From Longispora sp040681875 (GTDB lineage: Bacteria > Actinomycetota > Actinomycetes > Mycobacteriales > Micromonosporaceae): a DNA stretch of 64,000 nt. The translations under genes and the position numbers were made by a program. Every line of letters begins with the position of its first letter. Positions within the stretch are counted from its first letter, which is position 1. The DNA lies in assembly GCF_040681875.1 (NCBI RefSeq), contig NZ_JBFAZP010000009.1:186001-250000 (forward strand), in the 5' to 3' direction. The notes below the pieces were generated by a model. That model searched no databases, had not been told where the DNA came from, and worked only from the letters and a program-made list of their open reading frames with translations. Positions 23,139-31,967 of the stretch are shown piece by piece.

Positions 23139-25708
23139 GGTCGGTGCGCCTGCTGGCGCTCGCCCTGCGCATCTCCAGCCGCTCCCTCCGCCGGACCCCA
23201 CGGCGGAGTCTGCTGCTCATCGCCTTCGTCGCCGTGCCGCTGACGGTCGCCACCCTGGTGGCCACCCTGACGGCCACCGCCGTGCCCACCCCGGAGGAGT
23301 TCGCCCGGCGCGGGCTCGGCGCCGCGACCCTGCGGGCCGAACTGCCCGCCCTCGGCGCGCGGCCCCCGGCCGAGGCGCTGGGCCAGGGCACCGCGAAGAT
23401 CAGGGAACTCGTACCCGGGGCGCGCGACATCCAGCCCGTGATCAGCCAGGACTCGCGGCTGGTGAAGGGCGACCGGGAGGTGGCGGGCTCCAGCTTCGGC
23501 ATCGACGGCGCGAACCCCATGCACGCCGGACGGTTCACCGTCGAGAAGGGCACCCTGCCCGCGTCCGACGGCGAGACCGCGCTGTCCGCCGCCGTGGCGC
23601 GCCGGCTGGGCGTCGGCACCGGCGACAAGGTCACTGTGGACGGCTCCGAGCTCACCGTGAGCGGGATCGTCGTCGACCGGGCCGGCACGACCCGGACGTT
23701 CGCCGTGGCCACGGTGCCGACGGCGGTCACCATGGCCGCCCGGACCACGGGAGGCGAGGCGGCCGGCCGGTCGAAGCAGGTCACGATCGCCTGGCACCTC
23801 GCGGGTGTCGACCCGACCACCACCCGACGGGTACTGCAGGACGCCGGCTGGCGCACGCTGGACCGGAGCGACTTCGCCACCAAGGGCTCCGACCAGATCG
23901 GGCAGCTGCCGGCGCTGACCCTGGGGCTGACCGCGCTGATGCTGGCGCTGGCGATCCTGCTGATGGGCGCGGGCTTCGCCGTGGCCGCCAGCTCCAGCCG
24001 CCGCGAGATCGGGCTGCTCGCCGTGTGCGGGGCCGGCCCGGCCCAACGCCGGCTGGTGCTGACCTGCAACGGCCTCGTACTCGGGGTGCTCGCGACCGCG
24101 CTCGGGCTGGGCGTCGGCGTCGGGCTGGCCGCACTCGCGTACCCGCGGGTCGCCGCCAGCGTCGAACAGGTGTGGACGGAGCTGCGGGTCGACGTACCCC
24201 TCATGGTGGTGTTCGGGGTGATCGGCCTCGGCGGTCCGGTGCTGGCCGCGTGGCTGGCCGGCCGGCAGGTCGCCACCATGGACCCCTGGGTCGCCCTGCA
24301 CGAACGCCCCTCCGCCACCGGTCGGGCCGCCACCCGGCGGACCCGGCGCTGGAGCGTGGCGGCGGTGGTCACGGCCGTGGTCGTCCTGGGCCTGGCGACC
24401 CTCGCCGGCAATCTCGCGCTGACCGCCCTGGCCGCGCTGGTCGCGGTCATCGGAGCGGCCGGGATCACCCGGATGGCGGTGCCCTGGCTGGCCCGCCGGG
24501 CGGACGTGGCGCGGCCGGGGATGCGGGTGGCCCTGCGGTCGCACGCCGCCGCCCCGGGCCGGGGCACCGCGCTGATCGCGGCGATCGGCGCCGTGGTCAC
24601 CGTCGCGGGCCTGGTGATGCTCGGCGTGGGCGGGCTGACCGAACGCGCGGCCAGCACCTACCGGCCCTCCTCACCCGTCGGGACCACGGTCGTCGACACC
24701 CACGACACCCTGCCCGGCACCACGATCTCCGACATGGCCCGCCGGCTCGACGCGACCGGCGTCGCCCGGATCAACCTCGCCATGCCCGCAGACGCCGTCG
24801 GGCAGAACACGTACCTGGCCACGGTCGAGAACCCGGCGGCCGTCTGCTACCGCACCCCGCGCGAGGATCCCCGGGTGTGCGCCCAGCGGGCCGGCTTCGA
24901 CACGTCCTTCTGGTACGTCGGCATCGTGGAGCCCGCGCAGCTGGCCACCATCCTCGGCCGGCCCCTGACCGGGGCTGAGGAGTCCGCGTACCGGGAGGGC
25001 AGGGTCCTCGCGTTCTCCGACCGGATCGTCGCCGACGGCACGGTCCGGATCTGGGACCGCGACCCGAGGGGCGCGCGGGACCGGCAGCCCAAACTCCTCC
25101 CTGCGGTGGTCGCCAGCGGGGCACGGATCCACAGCGACCTGCCCTTCGCGTACCTCTCCCCGGAGAGTGCCGCCGCGGCCGGGTTCCGGAACCATCCCCA
25201 GGTGCAGTACGTCATCCGGTCGGCTGCCACGCCCCCGGAGTCGGCCGAGGACGCCGCCCGGGCCATGCTCACGGCCGACGCGGGCGGGTACGCGCGGCTC
25301 TACGTCGAACGGGGCGACCCCGCGAGCCGCAACCTCGGCACCGTGCTGATGATCTGCGCCGTCGCGCTCCTGGCCCTCGCCACCGTGGTCTCCGTCCTGG
25401 CCGTCGCGCTGGCCGCCGGGGAACTGGCCCCGGAGTTCGCCACGCTCGCCGCGGTGGGCGCCACCTCGCGGTTCCGGCGGGGGCTCAGCGCGGCGTACTC
25501 GACCGTCACCGCCACGCTCGGGGTGCTGCTCGGGCTGGCCGTGCTCGCTGCGGTCAGCCCCGCGCAGTCGCGCGCGATGGACGTACCGGGGAGCGGCCTG
25601 GCCTGGTTGATGTTGCTCGGGACTGCGGTCGCCGCAGTCGTGGTGTCGGCCGGGGGTGGCTGGCTGACGAGTCCCCGGCCGGTGAGTCTGGTCCGGCGGG
25701 TGGACTGA
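23135..25708 (+). CDS. FtsX-like ABC permease
   Basis: An 857-residue permease with the duplicated MacB/FtsX-type layout: an N-terminal membrane helix (RSLLLIAFVAVPLTV), a long extracytoplasmic domain (about 50-260), three helices (residues about 265-390), then a second helix-extracytoplasmic-domain-three-helix set ending near residue 850. The last helices include IGRAVALLALATVVSVLAVAL-type text and LAWLMLLGTAVAAVVV. The GTG start overlaps the ATPase stop (GTGA at 23135-23138). It should form a dimeric exporter or extractor with the ATPase. There is no periplasmic adaptor gene, as expected in an actinomycete. Confidence 0.9.
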   Translation: MRSVRLLALALRISSRSLRRTPRRSLLLIAFVAVPLTVATLVATLTATAVPTPEEFARRGLGAATLRAELPALGARPPAEALGQGTAKIRELVPGARDIQPVISQDSRLVKGDREVAGSSFGIDGANPMHAGRFTVEKGTLPASDGETALSAAVARRLGVGTGDKVTVDGSELTVSGIVVDRAGTTRTFAVATVPTAVTMAARTTGGEAAGRSKQVTIAWHLAGVDPTTTRRVLQDAGWRTLDRSDFATKGSDQIGQLPALTLGLTALMLALAILLMGAGFAVAASSSRREIGLLAVCGAGPAQRRLVLTCNGLVLGVLATALGLGVGVGLAALAYPRVAASVEQVWTELRVDVPLMVVFGVIGLGGPVLAAWLAGRQVATMDPWVALHERPSATGRAATRRTRRWSVAAVVTAVVVLGLATLAGNLALTALAALVAVIGAAGITRMAVPWLARRADVARPGMRVALRSHAAAPGRGTALIAAIGAVVTVAGLVMLGVGGLTERAASTYRPSSPVGTTVVDTHDTLPGTTISDMARRLDATGVARINLAMPADAVGQNTYLATVENPAAVCYRTPREDPRVCAQRAGFDTSFWYVGIVEPAQLATILGRPLTGAEESAYREGRVLAFSDRIVADGTVRIWDRDPRGARDRQPKLLPAVVASGARIHSDLPFAYLSPESAAAAGFRNHPQVQYVIRSAATPPESAEDAARAMLTADAGGYARLYVERGDPASRNLGTVLMICAVALLALATVVSVLAVALAAGELAPEFATLAAVGATSRFRRGLSAAYSTVTATLGVLLGLAVLAAVSPAQSRAMDVPGSGLAWLMLLGTAVAAVVVSAGGGWLTSPRPVSLVRRVD

Positions 25709-25724
25709 GCCGCCGGGGCGCCCT

Positions 25725-25890
25725 GATGTCGTCGGGGCGCTCCGATGTCGTCGGGGCCGTTTCGCGGCGGGCGGGCGGAGTCTCCGCCTGTCGGGGCCGG
25801 TGGGCGGAGCCCCCGATGCCGTCGGGCGCAGCCCCCTATGCCGTCGGGCGTCGTCGCCGTGGACGTGCCGAGCCGCTCGATGCCGTCGGG
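25725..25890. repeat. Dispersed 12-bp repeats
   Basis: Five copies of GATGyCGTCGGG (one starting TATG) at 25725, 25744, 25815, 25837 and 25879 in the non-coding spacer after the permease. Confidence 0.85.
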
Positions 25891-25916
25891 CCCGCTTCGT
25901 GGCGGGCCCGACGGTT
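25883..25916. terminator. Hairpin between convergent genes
   Basis: A perfect 13-bp stem (25883-25895 with 25902-25914), loop TTCGTG, then TT. It lies 7 nt past the stop of the minus-strand secreted protein, so it can serve both strands. Confidence 0.8.
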
Positions 25917-25922
25917 CGTGGG

Positions 25923-26228
25923 TCAGCAGCCCTCGCTGAACGACACCGGTACGGCCCGGTGCTTGCGGCTGCCCCGGTCCTTGCCCGACTCGCCGGAGAC
26001 CGCGATGCAGCTGTAGGAGTCCAGGCTGCCGTTCTTCCAGTGGATGCGCAGGTTCTTCTCGGTGCTACAGGTGTTGTGGTAGTACACAGTGGTGGTGGCG
26101 ATGCCGTCGGACCACGACCAGTTGAAGCACCCGGCCGTACCCGAGTGGTAGGACGCCTGGGCCGGCGCGGCCGTGAACAGGACGCCACCCAGTCCGAGTG
26201 CCGCGACGACGGCGAGCTTCTTCAGCAT
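25923..26228 (-). CDS. Small secreted cysteine-containing protein
   Basis: A 101-residue precursor. The signal peptide (MLKKLAVVAALGLGGVLF ... PAQA) is followed by about 76 mature residues with four cysteines (TAGCFNW, NTCSTE, SYSCIA, final EGC) and a basic patch KDRGSRKHR. ATG 26226-26228 has a GGGGGAG site. No family recognised. It differs in sequence from the secreted protein at 22013 but has the same size, export signal and cysteine count, and lies on the other side of the same ABC transporter. It is monocistronic: the promoter is in the large upstream spacer and a hairpin ends it. Confidence 0.75.
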   Translation of the reverse strand: MLKKLAVVAALGLGGVLFTAAPAQASYHSGTAGCFNWSWSDGIATTTVYYHNTCSTEKNLRIHWKNGSLDSYSCIAVSGESGKDRGSRKHRAVPVSFSEGC

Positions 26229-26845
26229 GATTTCTCCCCCAGAGAACCGGTCACCGCCTGCTGGCTGATGACTTCGGGGAGCCTAGGTGCGCGAGTGGAT
26301 CATGTAAACGGGATGTAAATCACGATAATTCAGGTGTTCGATGGCTGTGCCGGGCGTGGCCAGCGGAAACTCTACCGCAGAGTAACGGATATTTGATCTT
26401 GGTGCGCGGGCACCGTCCTCTGTGCTGCCCGGGCCCGGGTCGCCGCAGTTCAGGGGGGCAGCGACGGCCCGAAACCGCCGAGCGGGCGGACCCCGATCCG
26501 CGTCGGCGCGCTCGGGAACCTGTCGCTGCGGCTGATCGCGGGGCGCGCTCGGGCGCGTACCCCTCAGTGTGGATTGTCGCTCTTTCAGCTCTCGCGGGGT
26601 GCCCGGCGCTGGGGCCTGGGTCGCGGCGGGACCGTGGGGCGTCACCCGAGGGCGCGTGAAGCGTTCACGTTCAGTTCATTGCAATGATTTGGAGGCTGTC
26701 GTTGCGTTGACCTTGAGGATCATTGCAACAATTTCAGCTCTGTGAGCTGCTAAAACGTTGGAGCTATGCAATGAGTGACTTGAAGGAATGGCGAAGGAAA
26801 CGTAGCGTTTCCCTTGTTCGAAACAACAAGTCATGGGAGTACGAG
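26229..26845. promoter_or_regulatory. Divergent regulatory region rich in palindromes
   Basis: The 617-nt spacer between a secreted-protein gene and the DUF4097 gene. The left two-thirds show nothing convincing. The right end (about 26660-26845) is clearly more AT-rich than its surroundings. It contains TCATTGCAATGA (26676-26687, perfect palindrome), a related TCATTGCAACAA (26720-26731), a hairpin CAGCTC-TGT-GAGCTG (26735-26749), GGAAACG-TAG-CGTTTCC (26796-26812) and TTGTT-CGA-AACAA (26814-26826). The first two look like paired operators and the last three lie where the 5' leader would be. Confidence 0.6.
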
Positions 26846-27508
26846 ATGCTGAAGTTCGACACCACCGCCCCGATCACCGCCGTCCTCGACGTTCCCGCCG
26901 GACGGGTGCTGTTCATCGCCGCCGACCGGGCCGACGCCACAGTGGAGGTGCTGCCCGCCGACGCGTCGAAGGGCCGCGACGTGAAGCTCGCGGAGCGGAC
27001 CACGGTCGCGTTCGTCGACGGGGAACTGCGGATCGACGCACCGGGGAACAACCTCGGCCCCACCGGATCCGTCGAGGTGACCGTGCAGCTGCCCGCCGGC
27101 TCGCGGGTCGGGGCGAAGCTCGCCAGCGGCGAGTTCCGGGCCGTCGGGCGGCTCGGCGAGGTCACGTTCGACGGGGCGCACGGCCCGGTCAAGGTCGACG
27201 AGGCCGCGAGTGTGCGGATCACGACCGCCGCCGGGGACGTCGCGGTCGGCCGCCTGGGTGGCGCCTCGGAGGTCACGACCCGCAAGGGTGACATCCACGT
27301 CGCCGAGGCCGTGCGCGGCGCCGTCGTCCTGCGCACCGACGCGGGCGCGATCTCGGTCGGTGCCGCCGCCGGGGTGTCCGCCACGATGAACGCGGGCACG
27401 TCCTACGGGCGGATCCACAACGCGCTGTACAACAGCGAGGGCGGCTCCGCGCAGCTGGAGATCCACGCGACCACCGGGTACGGGGACATCACGGCTCGCA
27501 GCCTCTGA
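26846..27508 (+). CDS. DUF4097-family beta-repeat protein
   Basis: A 220-residue protein whose length is almost all repeated short beta strands ending in Gly/Asp turns (VRITTAAGDVAVGRLGGASEV and VVLRTDAGAISVGAAAGV). This is the right-handed beta-helix-like pattern of DUF4097 (putative adhesin) proteins. There is no signal peptide or membrane helix, so it is probably cytosolic. I take ATG 26846 because GGGAG lies 6 nt upstream; the frame is open back to 26723, but that part lies in the palindrome-rich leader. Relatives are often controlled by an adjacent PadR or other regulator; none is next to it here. Confidence 0.85.
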   Translation: MLKFDTTAPITAVLDVPAGRVLFIAADRADATVEVLPADASKGRDVKLAERTTVAFVDGELRIDAPGNNLGPTGSVEVTVQLPAGSRVGAKLASGEFRAVGRLGEVTFDGAHGPVKVDEAASVRITTAAGDVAVGRLGGASEVTTRKGDIHVAEAVRGAVVLRTDAGAISVGAAAGVSATMNAGTSYGRIHNALYNSEGGSAQLEIHATTGYGDITARSL

Positions 27509-27959
27509 GAACGGTGGACTTCCTCGGTCGAGTGGCGGAACGGAAGCGCCGAGTTCGGTGGGCTCGGCGTTTCCGGTTGGGGTCGTCTCCGTGCGGTGGC
27601 TCGGCCGCCACAGGACCGGCAGCTCGGCCGCACAGGACCGGAGGCTCGGCCGCCCAGTGCCCGGTGCCGCAGCCGCACGGGGGCCGGCCGCCCCGCCCAA
27701 CCGGGGCGCGCCCCGCAGCCTCCCGGCCGCCCGAAGCCCGGCGGCACGGGGCCCGGCCGCTCGCTCGAGGCGTAGAGGCACGGGGCCCGGCCGCTCGCTC
27801 GAGGCGTGGAGGCACGGTGCCCGGCGGCACCCTCCGATGATGGCTGGCCATACCCGGATTCGATGGCTGGCGTGCTCGTCCACGCAGGGGCCCGGCTCAT
27901 AGCGTCGTGGTCATCCGTCGGGGACTCGCCCGACGGTCGACGATCCTGGGAGGACCGCG
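27509..27959. repeat. GC-rich spacer with 34-bp direct repeat
   Basis: A 451-nt spacer with no convincing gene. Two consecutive 34-bp units, differing at one base, lie at 27743-27776 and 27777-27810, with the first 7 bases of a third copy after them. Shorter CTCGGCCGC-containing copies fill 27600-27660. GGGAGG at 27948-27953 serves the next gene. Confidence 0.8.
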
Positions 27960-29807
27960 ATGCGGACCCGACGAACGACCCTCGCGCTGGTGGCGGCGCT
28001 GACGATCGCCGGGGTGGTGACCGCGAGCCCCGCGACCGCCGCCGGTGACGGGCTCTCGCCCTCCTGGGGCGGAGCAGGAGACGGGACTTCGGTCGCAGAC
28101 CCGGGACGCCCGATCGGAGACACGGCTCCGGTCACCGGCCAGGGAAGCCCGATCGGAGACGCGACCGCCCGGCCCGGAGGGCGGATCGGGGACGCGGCCG
28201 CCCGGCCCGGGGGCCGGATCGGTTGGCACGGCTGCCAGACCGCCCCCGACGACACCCTGGGCAGGTCCCTCGACTCGGCCGGCGCCCGGTGCGGCGAACT
28301 CACCGTCCCACTGGACCACACCCGCCCCACCGGCCCGAAGATCACGGTCGCGCTCGCCCGGACCCCGGCCACCGACCCCGCGCGCCGCCGGGGAGTGCTG
28401 TTCATCAACCCGGGCGGCCCGGGGGTACCCGGGATGGAACAGGTGCTGCTCGGCGCGTACATGCCGGAGGTCGCGGCGCGGTACGACCTGGTGGGGATGG
28501 ATCCCCGGTTCGTGGGTCGCAGCACGCCGCTCGACTGCCGGTGGGACACCGACACCCCGTTGCGTTCGGCGGGCCCCGACCGGCGGAGCTTCGAGGAGAG
28601 CGTGGCCTTCGCCCGGAGCCTCGCGGCCGGCTGCGCGCGAGCGGCCCGGGAGACCGGAAGCACCCAGGCCGAGAGCTCCCAGCCCGAAGGCAACCGGTCA
28701 GGCAACGCCCAACCTGAAGGCTCCCGGCCCGGCAGCGCCCAGCCCGAGGGCTCCCGGCCAGGCAGCGCCCAACCCGAGGGCTCCCGGCCAGGCAGCGCCC
28801 AGCCCTCCCCCGGGGCCGAAACCGCCCAGGACCGAGACCGCAACAACCGCCTCGCGCACGCCTCCACCCGCGAGACCGCCCGCGACATGGACGCGGTCCG
28901 CACCGCCCTCGGCGAGGACCACATCTCCTACTTCGGCGTCTCCTACGGCACGTACCTGGGCGCCGTCTACCTGCAGATGTTCCCCGGCCGCGCCGACCGC
29001 TTCGTCCTGGACAGCGCGGTGGACCCGTCGGCGACCGGCCTGGGCACGTTCCCGCGCCAGGGCCCGGCGCTGACGGCGGCCCTCCGCGAGTGGGCGGCCT
29101 GGACGGCCCGGCGCGACAGCACCTACCACCTGGGGGCGAGCGCCGAGAGTGTGCTGGCCACCGTGGACGGCGTCCATCGGGAGTCGGCCCGGCGGGCACT
29201 GCGGGTGGGCCGGTACCAGATAGATGTCCATGTTCTGCCGCTCGTGCTCTACGCCCAGCTCGCCGATGACGGCGACGAGGCCCGGGCCGGTCTGGCGGCC
29301 GACGTCCGGGTGCTGGCCGACGCCGCCCGGGGCGACACCGTGGTACCCGGCGCGGGCCTGGACCAGCTGCTGGCGGGCGTGACCACCGGCGCGGGGCCGG
29401 CCACGGACCGGGCCGGGACGCCGATCCTGTGCGCCGACCGCGCCCCCTCCCGGTATCCGGAGACCTACTTCCGCGACATCGAGGCGCACCGGGCCGACGA
29501 GCCGCTGTTCGGGGCGCTGACCCGCAACGTCACTCCGTGCACGTTCTGGCCGGTGCGGCAGGCCGAGCGGCCGACGGTCGTCCACAATGGTGTACCGGCG
29601 CTGATCGTGGGCGCGGCCGGGGATCCGTGGACGCCCTATCCGGGGCAGCAGGCGATGCACCGGGCGCTGTCGGGGTCGCGGATGGTGACGGTGCGGGGCG
29701 CGTTCCGGCACGGCGTCTACCTCGTCGCGGGGAACGCCTGCGTCGACGCGTCCGTCAGCACCTACCTGACCACCGGCGTCCTGCCGGCCACGGACAAGAA
29801 CTGCTGA
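27960..29807 (+). CDS. Secreted TAP-like alpha/beta hydrolase with repeat insert
   Basis: A 615-residue exported hydrolase of the tripeptidyl-aminopeptidase (SlpD/SlpE, TAP) type. The signal peptide covers about residues 1-28 (ending SPATAA). The core begins WHGCQTAP, with LTVPLDHTRPTGPKI typical of the family. GVLFINPGGPG forms the oxyanion loop, FGVSYGTYLG contains nucleophile Ser about 327, and the C-terminal TAP-like domain has NGVPALIVGAAGDPWTPYP and RGAFRHGVYL for the Asp and His. Two low-complexity inserts stand out: repeated (A)RPGGRIGDA-like units after the signal peptide, and four 10-residue PEGSRPGSAQ-type repeats at residues 241-280, just before the nucleophile. ATG 27960 has GGGAGG upstream. 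It probably releases N-terminal tripeptides from proteins outside the cell. Confidence 0.88.
   Translation: MRTRRTTLALVAALTIAGVVTASPATAAGDGLSPSWGGAGDGTSVADPGRPIGDTAPVTGQGSPIGDATARPGGRIGDAAARPGGRIGWHGCQTAPDDTLGRSLDSAGARCGELTVPLDHTRPTGPKITVALARTPATDPARRRGVLFINPGGPGVPGMEQVLLGAYMPEVAARYDLVGMDPRFVGRSTPLDCRWDTDTPLRSAGPDRRSFEESVAFARSLAAGCARAARETGSTQAESSQPEGNRSGNAQPEGSRPGSAQPEGSRPGSAQPEGSRPGSAQPSPGAETAQDRDRNNRLAHASTRETARDMDAVRTALGEDHISYFGVSYGTYLGAVYLQMFPGRADRFVLDSAVDPSATGLGTFPRQGPALTAALREWAAWTARRDSTYHLGASAESVLATVDGVHRESARRALRVGRYQIDVHVLPLVLYAQLADDGDEARAGLAADVRVLADAARGDTVVPGAGLDQLLAGVTTGAGPATDRAGTPILCADRAPSRYPETYFRDIEAHRADEPLFGALTRNVTPCTFWPVRQAERPTVVHNGVPALIVGAAGDPWTPYPGQQAMHRALSGSRMVTVRGAFRHGVYLVAGNACVDASVSTYLTTGVLPATDKNC
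28681..28800 (+). repeat. Four in-frame 30-bp tandem repeats
   Basis: Four exact-length 30-bp units inside the hydrolase gene, coding ten-residue Pro/Gly/Ser/Gln-rich repeats. Units 3 and 4 differ by one silent base. A fifth, decayed unit precedes them (28651-28680). Copy number could vary without breaking the frame. Confidence 0.95.
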
Positions 29808-30071
29808 AGACCTCGACGGGTACGGGGCGGGCGCGCCGTGGGAGTGCTGCCGGGGCTTGGGTGCCCGCACGCGGCTCCCACGGAAGCGCCCCCTTGAACC
29901 ATCGACACTTGTGATGTTTGGCACGATTTTCGGGACACACGTCCACTTAGACCTGTCGATAGGCTGACTGCTGGTGAATTCGGGGGCACCATGCTGGTCT
30001 TTATGGCTAGGGAATGTTTTGCATGCTCCTGGGTTCTCCTGCCCTGTTGTCACACAGATGTGGAGGACGAC

Positions 30072-31892
30072 TTGAAGCAGAACCAGCCACGCACCCGGCG
30101 AAGGGTGGCACTCCTCGCGCTGGTCGGCGCGGTCGCGGGCATGCTGGCAACACCGCAGGCAGCGGAGGCTGCGGTGTTGCCGGCGACAGCGGTCGGGCTC
30201 GGCGGGACCGGTGACCTGCGGGTCCTGGATGTCGGCGGCGACGCGACCAGTGAAGGCTCACCGGTGCGGGCGTCGACGCTGACGGTCGGAGCGCCGTCCG
30301 AGCTGGGTGTCGCCCGGCAGCGGTGGGTGCTGGACCGGGCCCCCTACGCCGAGGGCACCCCGACGTACTCGTACCAGCTCAAGCACGTGAAGTCCGGAAA
30401 GTGCCTGGATACCAACGGTTCGGCGGTCGTGATCAAGGCGTGCACGACGGCCACGGCGCAGCGCTGGTACGCGCCGGTCTCAGCGCCCAACAACGGGGTG
30501 AAGCTGATCAACCAGGCGACGAACCTGTGCCTGGCCGTGACCGGTGACAGCACCAGCGACGGCGCCGGGGTCGAGGTGCGCAGCTGCCAGGTCGGCACGA
30601 AACTGCGGTGGGCGTTGCGGACCGGCTCGGCACCGTGCGCGCGCCGGTCGAGCCAGCAGACCACCACCTCGCTGTGCGTGAACTCCGGCACACAGACCAT
30701 GTTCGGGGTGTTCGGTACCTGGCGCTCGTTCCCGGTGTCCTTCACGCCGCTGGACCCGGGCATCTACGACACGACCACGCTGACGAACTACCTGGGCTGG
30801 ACGTCGCTGGACGGCACGCTCGGCGACGGGGCGTACGACGGGGTCGAGTTCGGCACCCGCGCGGACTACTCCAACGTCACCGGCGAACAGTTCTTCAACA
30901 CGTACTGGCTGGAGTTCAAGCCCGGCACCAGCGAGTACCACAGCCTGAACAACCTGCCCGGGGCCGCCGAGACCAACAGCAATGTGCACTCCTACATGGC
31001 CACCTCCACCGCCGATCGCAAACAGTGGAACCTGCTGCTGGACTTCAACCCCGCCGGAACCACCCACCTGCAGGAATCCGGGGTGACCCGGGCGATCGAG
31101 TCGTCACTGGCGGCCCGCTACCAGCAGGGCGTGTTCCTCCCGACCGCCTACACCAACCGGATCCAGATCACCGACGGCAACAACACCTGGCGGCGGGCCC
31201 GGATGGGCAACACGGTCACCGGGGAGCCGAAGACCTGCAACGCCCCGCCCACCGACTTCGATCCGATCTGGGATGTCCCGAACGATGCGCCATGGTGCTT
31301 CACCGCCGCTGTCACCGGCCGGACGGCCAACCCGGTGACCGACCCGTACGAGGTCGACTCGATCACTCTCGGCAAGCCGTCGACCACCCCGACCCTGGCC
31401 GCCCCGGCCACCCAGGCCAACCGGACCGGAACCGGCACGACGAACGGCGTCGACCAGGCCCGCCTGGCAGCATGCCTGGAGAAGGGCACCGGCGCGGCCT
31501 GCCTGACCGAGGTGCCCGGCCTTGCCCAGTGCGTGGCCAGGCAGCAGATCTGCAACACCACCACCCTCCCGGCGGCGCGGGCTGCGGTGACCCACCCGGC
31601 GGTGACCCTCGCGCAGGCCCGGCAGACGGCCGACCGGTTCCTGCGCCCGGAGTCCGGAGCCAGCCTGGCCGCCGGTTCCGCACGGACAACCTCCGTGAGC
31701 GCGTTGAACGCCGAACTCGGCCTGCACCTCCAGGCCGCCGCCGGCCAGGACGCGCCGGTGCACGTGATCACCGGCACCGGCCAGGTCCGCTCCATCGCGG
31801 CGGGTCCCACCGGCCAGGACCGCTACGACGGCTACCTGGTCGTGGTCGACGCGTCCAGCGGCGACGTGCTCTACGCCCGCCTCGGCGCCTGA
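30072..31892 (+). CDS. Secreted ricin-type lectin-domain protein
   Basis: A 606-residue exported protein. The start is TTG 30072: GGAGG at 30062-30066 lies 5 nt before it, and the reading MKQNQPRTRRRVALLAL then gives a normal signal peptide ending AAEA. A ricin-B/CBM13 lectin lobe spans about residues 45-185 (YSYQLKHVKSGKCLDTNGSA, TAQRWYAP, NLCLAVTGDSTSDGAGVEVRSC). The remaining 400 residues match nothing I know: a Tyr/Asn-rich beta region (YDGVEFGTRADYSNVTGEQFF), a Cys-containing stretch, and a C-terminal PepSY-like end (QDRYDGYLVVVDASSGDVLYA). It precedes the nuclease gene by 75 nt, so the two probably form an operon and may act together outside the cell. Confidence 0.75.
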   Translation: MKQNQPRTRRRVALLALVGAVAGMLATPQAAEAAVLPATAVGLGGTGDLRVLDVGGDATSEGSPVRASTLTVGAPSELGVARQRWVLDRAPYAEGTPTYSYQLKHVKSGKCLDTNGSAVVIKACTTATAQRWYAPVSAPNNGVKLINQATNLCLAVTGDSTSDGAGVEVRSCQVGTKLRWALRTGSAPCARRSSQQTTTSLCVNSGTQTMFGVFGTWRSFPVSFTPLDPGIYDTTTLTNYLGWTSLDGTLGDGAYDGVEFGTRADYSNVTGEQFFNTYWLEFKPGTSEYHSLNNLPGAAETNSNVHSYMATSTADRKQWNLLLDFNPAGTTHLQESGVTRAIESSLAARYQQGVFLPTAYTNRIQITDGNNTWRRARMGNTVTGEPKTCNAPPTDFDPIWDVPNDAPWCFTAAVTGRTANPVTDPYEVDSITLGKPSTTPTLAAPATQANRTGTGTTNGVDQARLAACLEKGTGAACLTEVPGLAQCVARQQICNTTTLPAARAAVTHPAVTLAQARQTADRFLRPESGASLAAGSARTTSVSALNAELGLHLQAAAGQDAPVHVITGTGQVRSIAAGPTGQDRYDGYLVVVDASSGDVLYARLGA

Positions 31893-31967
31893 CCACCGCG
31901 AGCCACCTCCCGCCGGGTCGGCCCCCGGTCGGCCCGGCGCCCTCTGATCAGGAAGTGGGAGACCAGC

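Noticed and set aside
26283..26645. A 120-codon minus-strand frame in the DUF4097 upstream spacer
   Set aside because: No ribosome site, low-complexity Pro/Arg composition and no recognisable fold.
28681..28800. Possible CRISPR-like 30-bp repeats
   Set aside because: No spacers, and the repeats stay in frame within a clear hydrolase gene.
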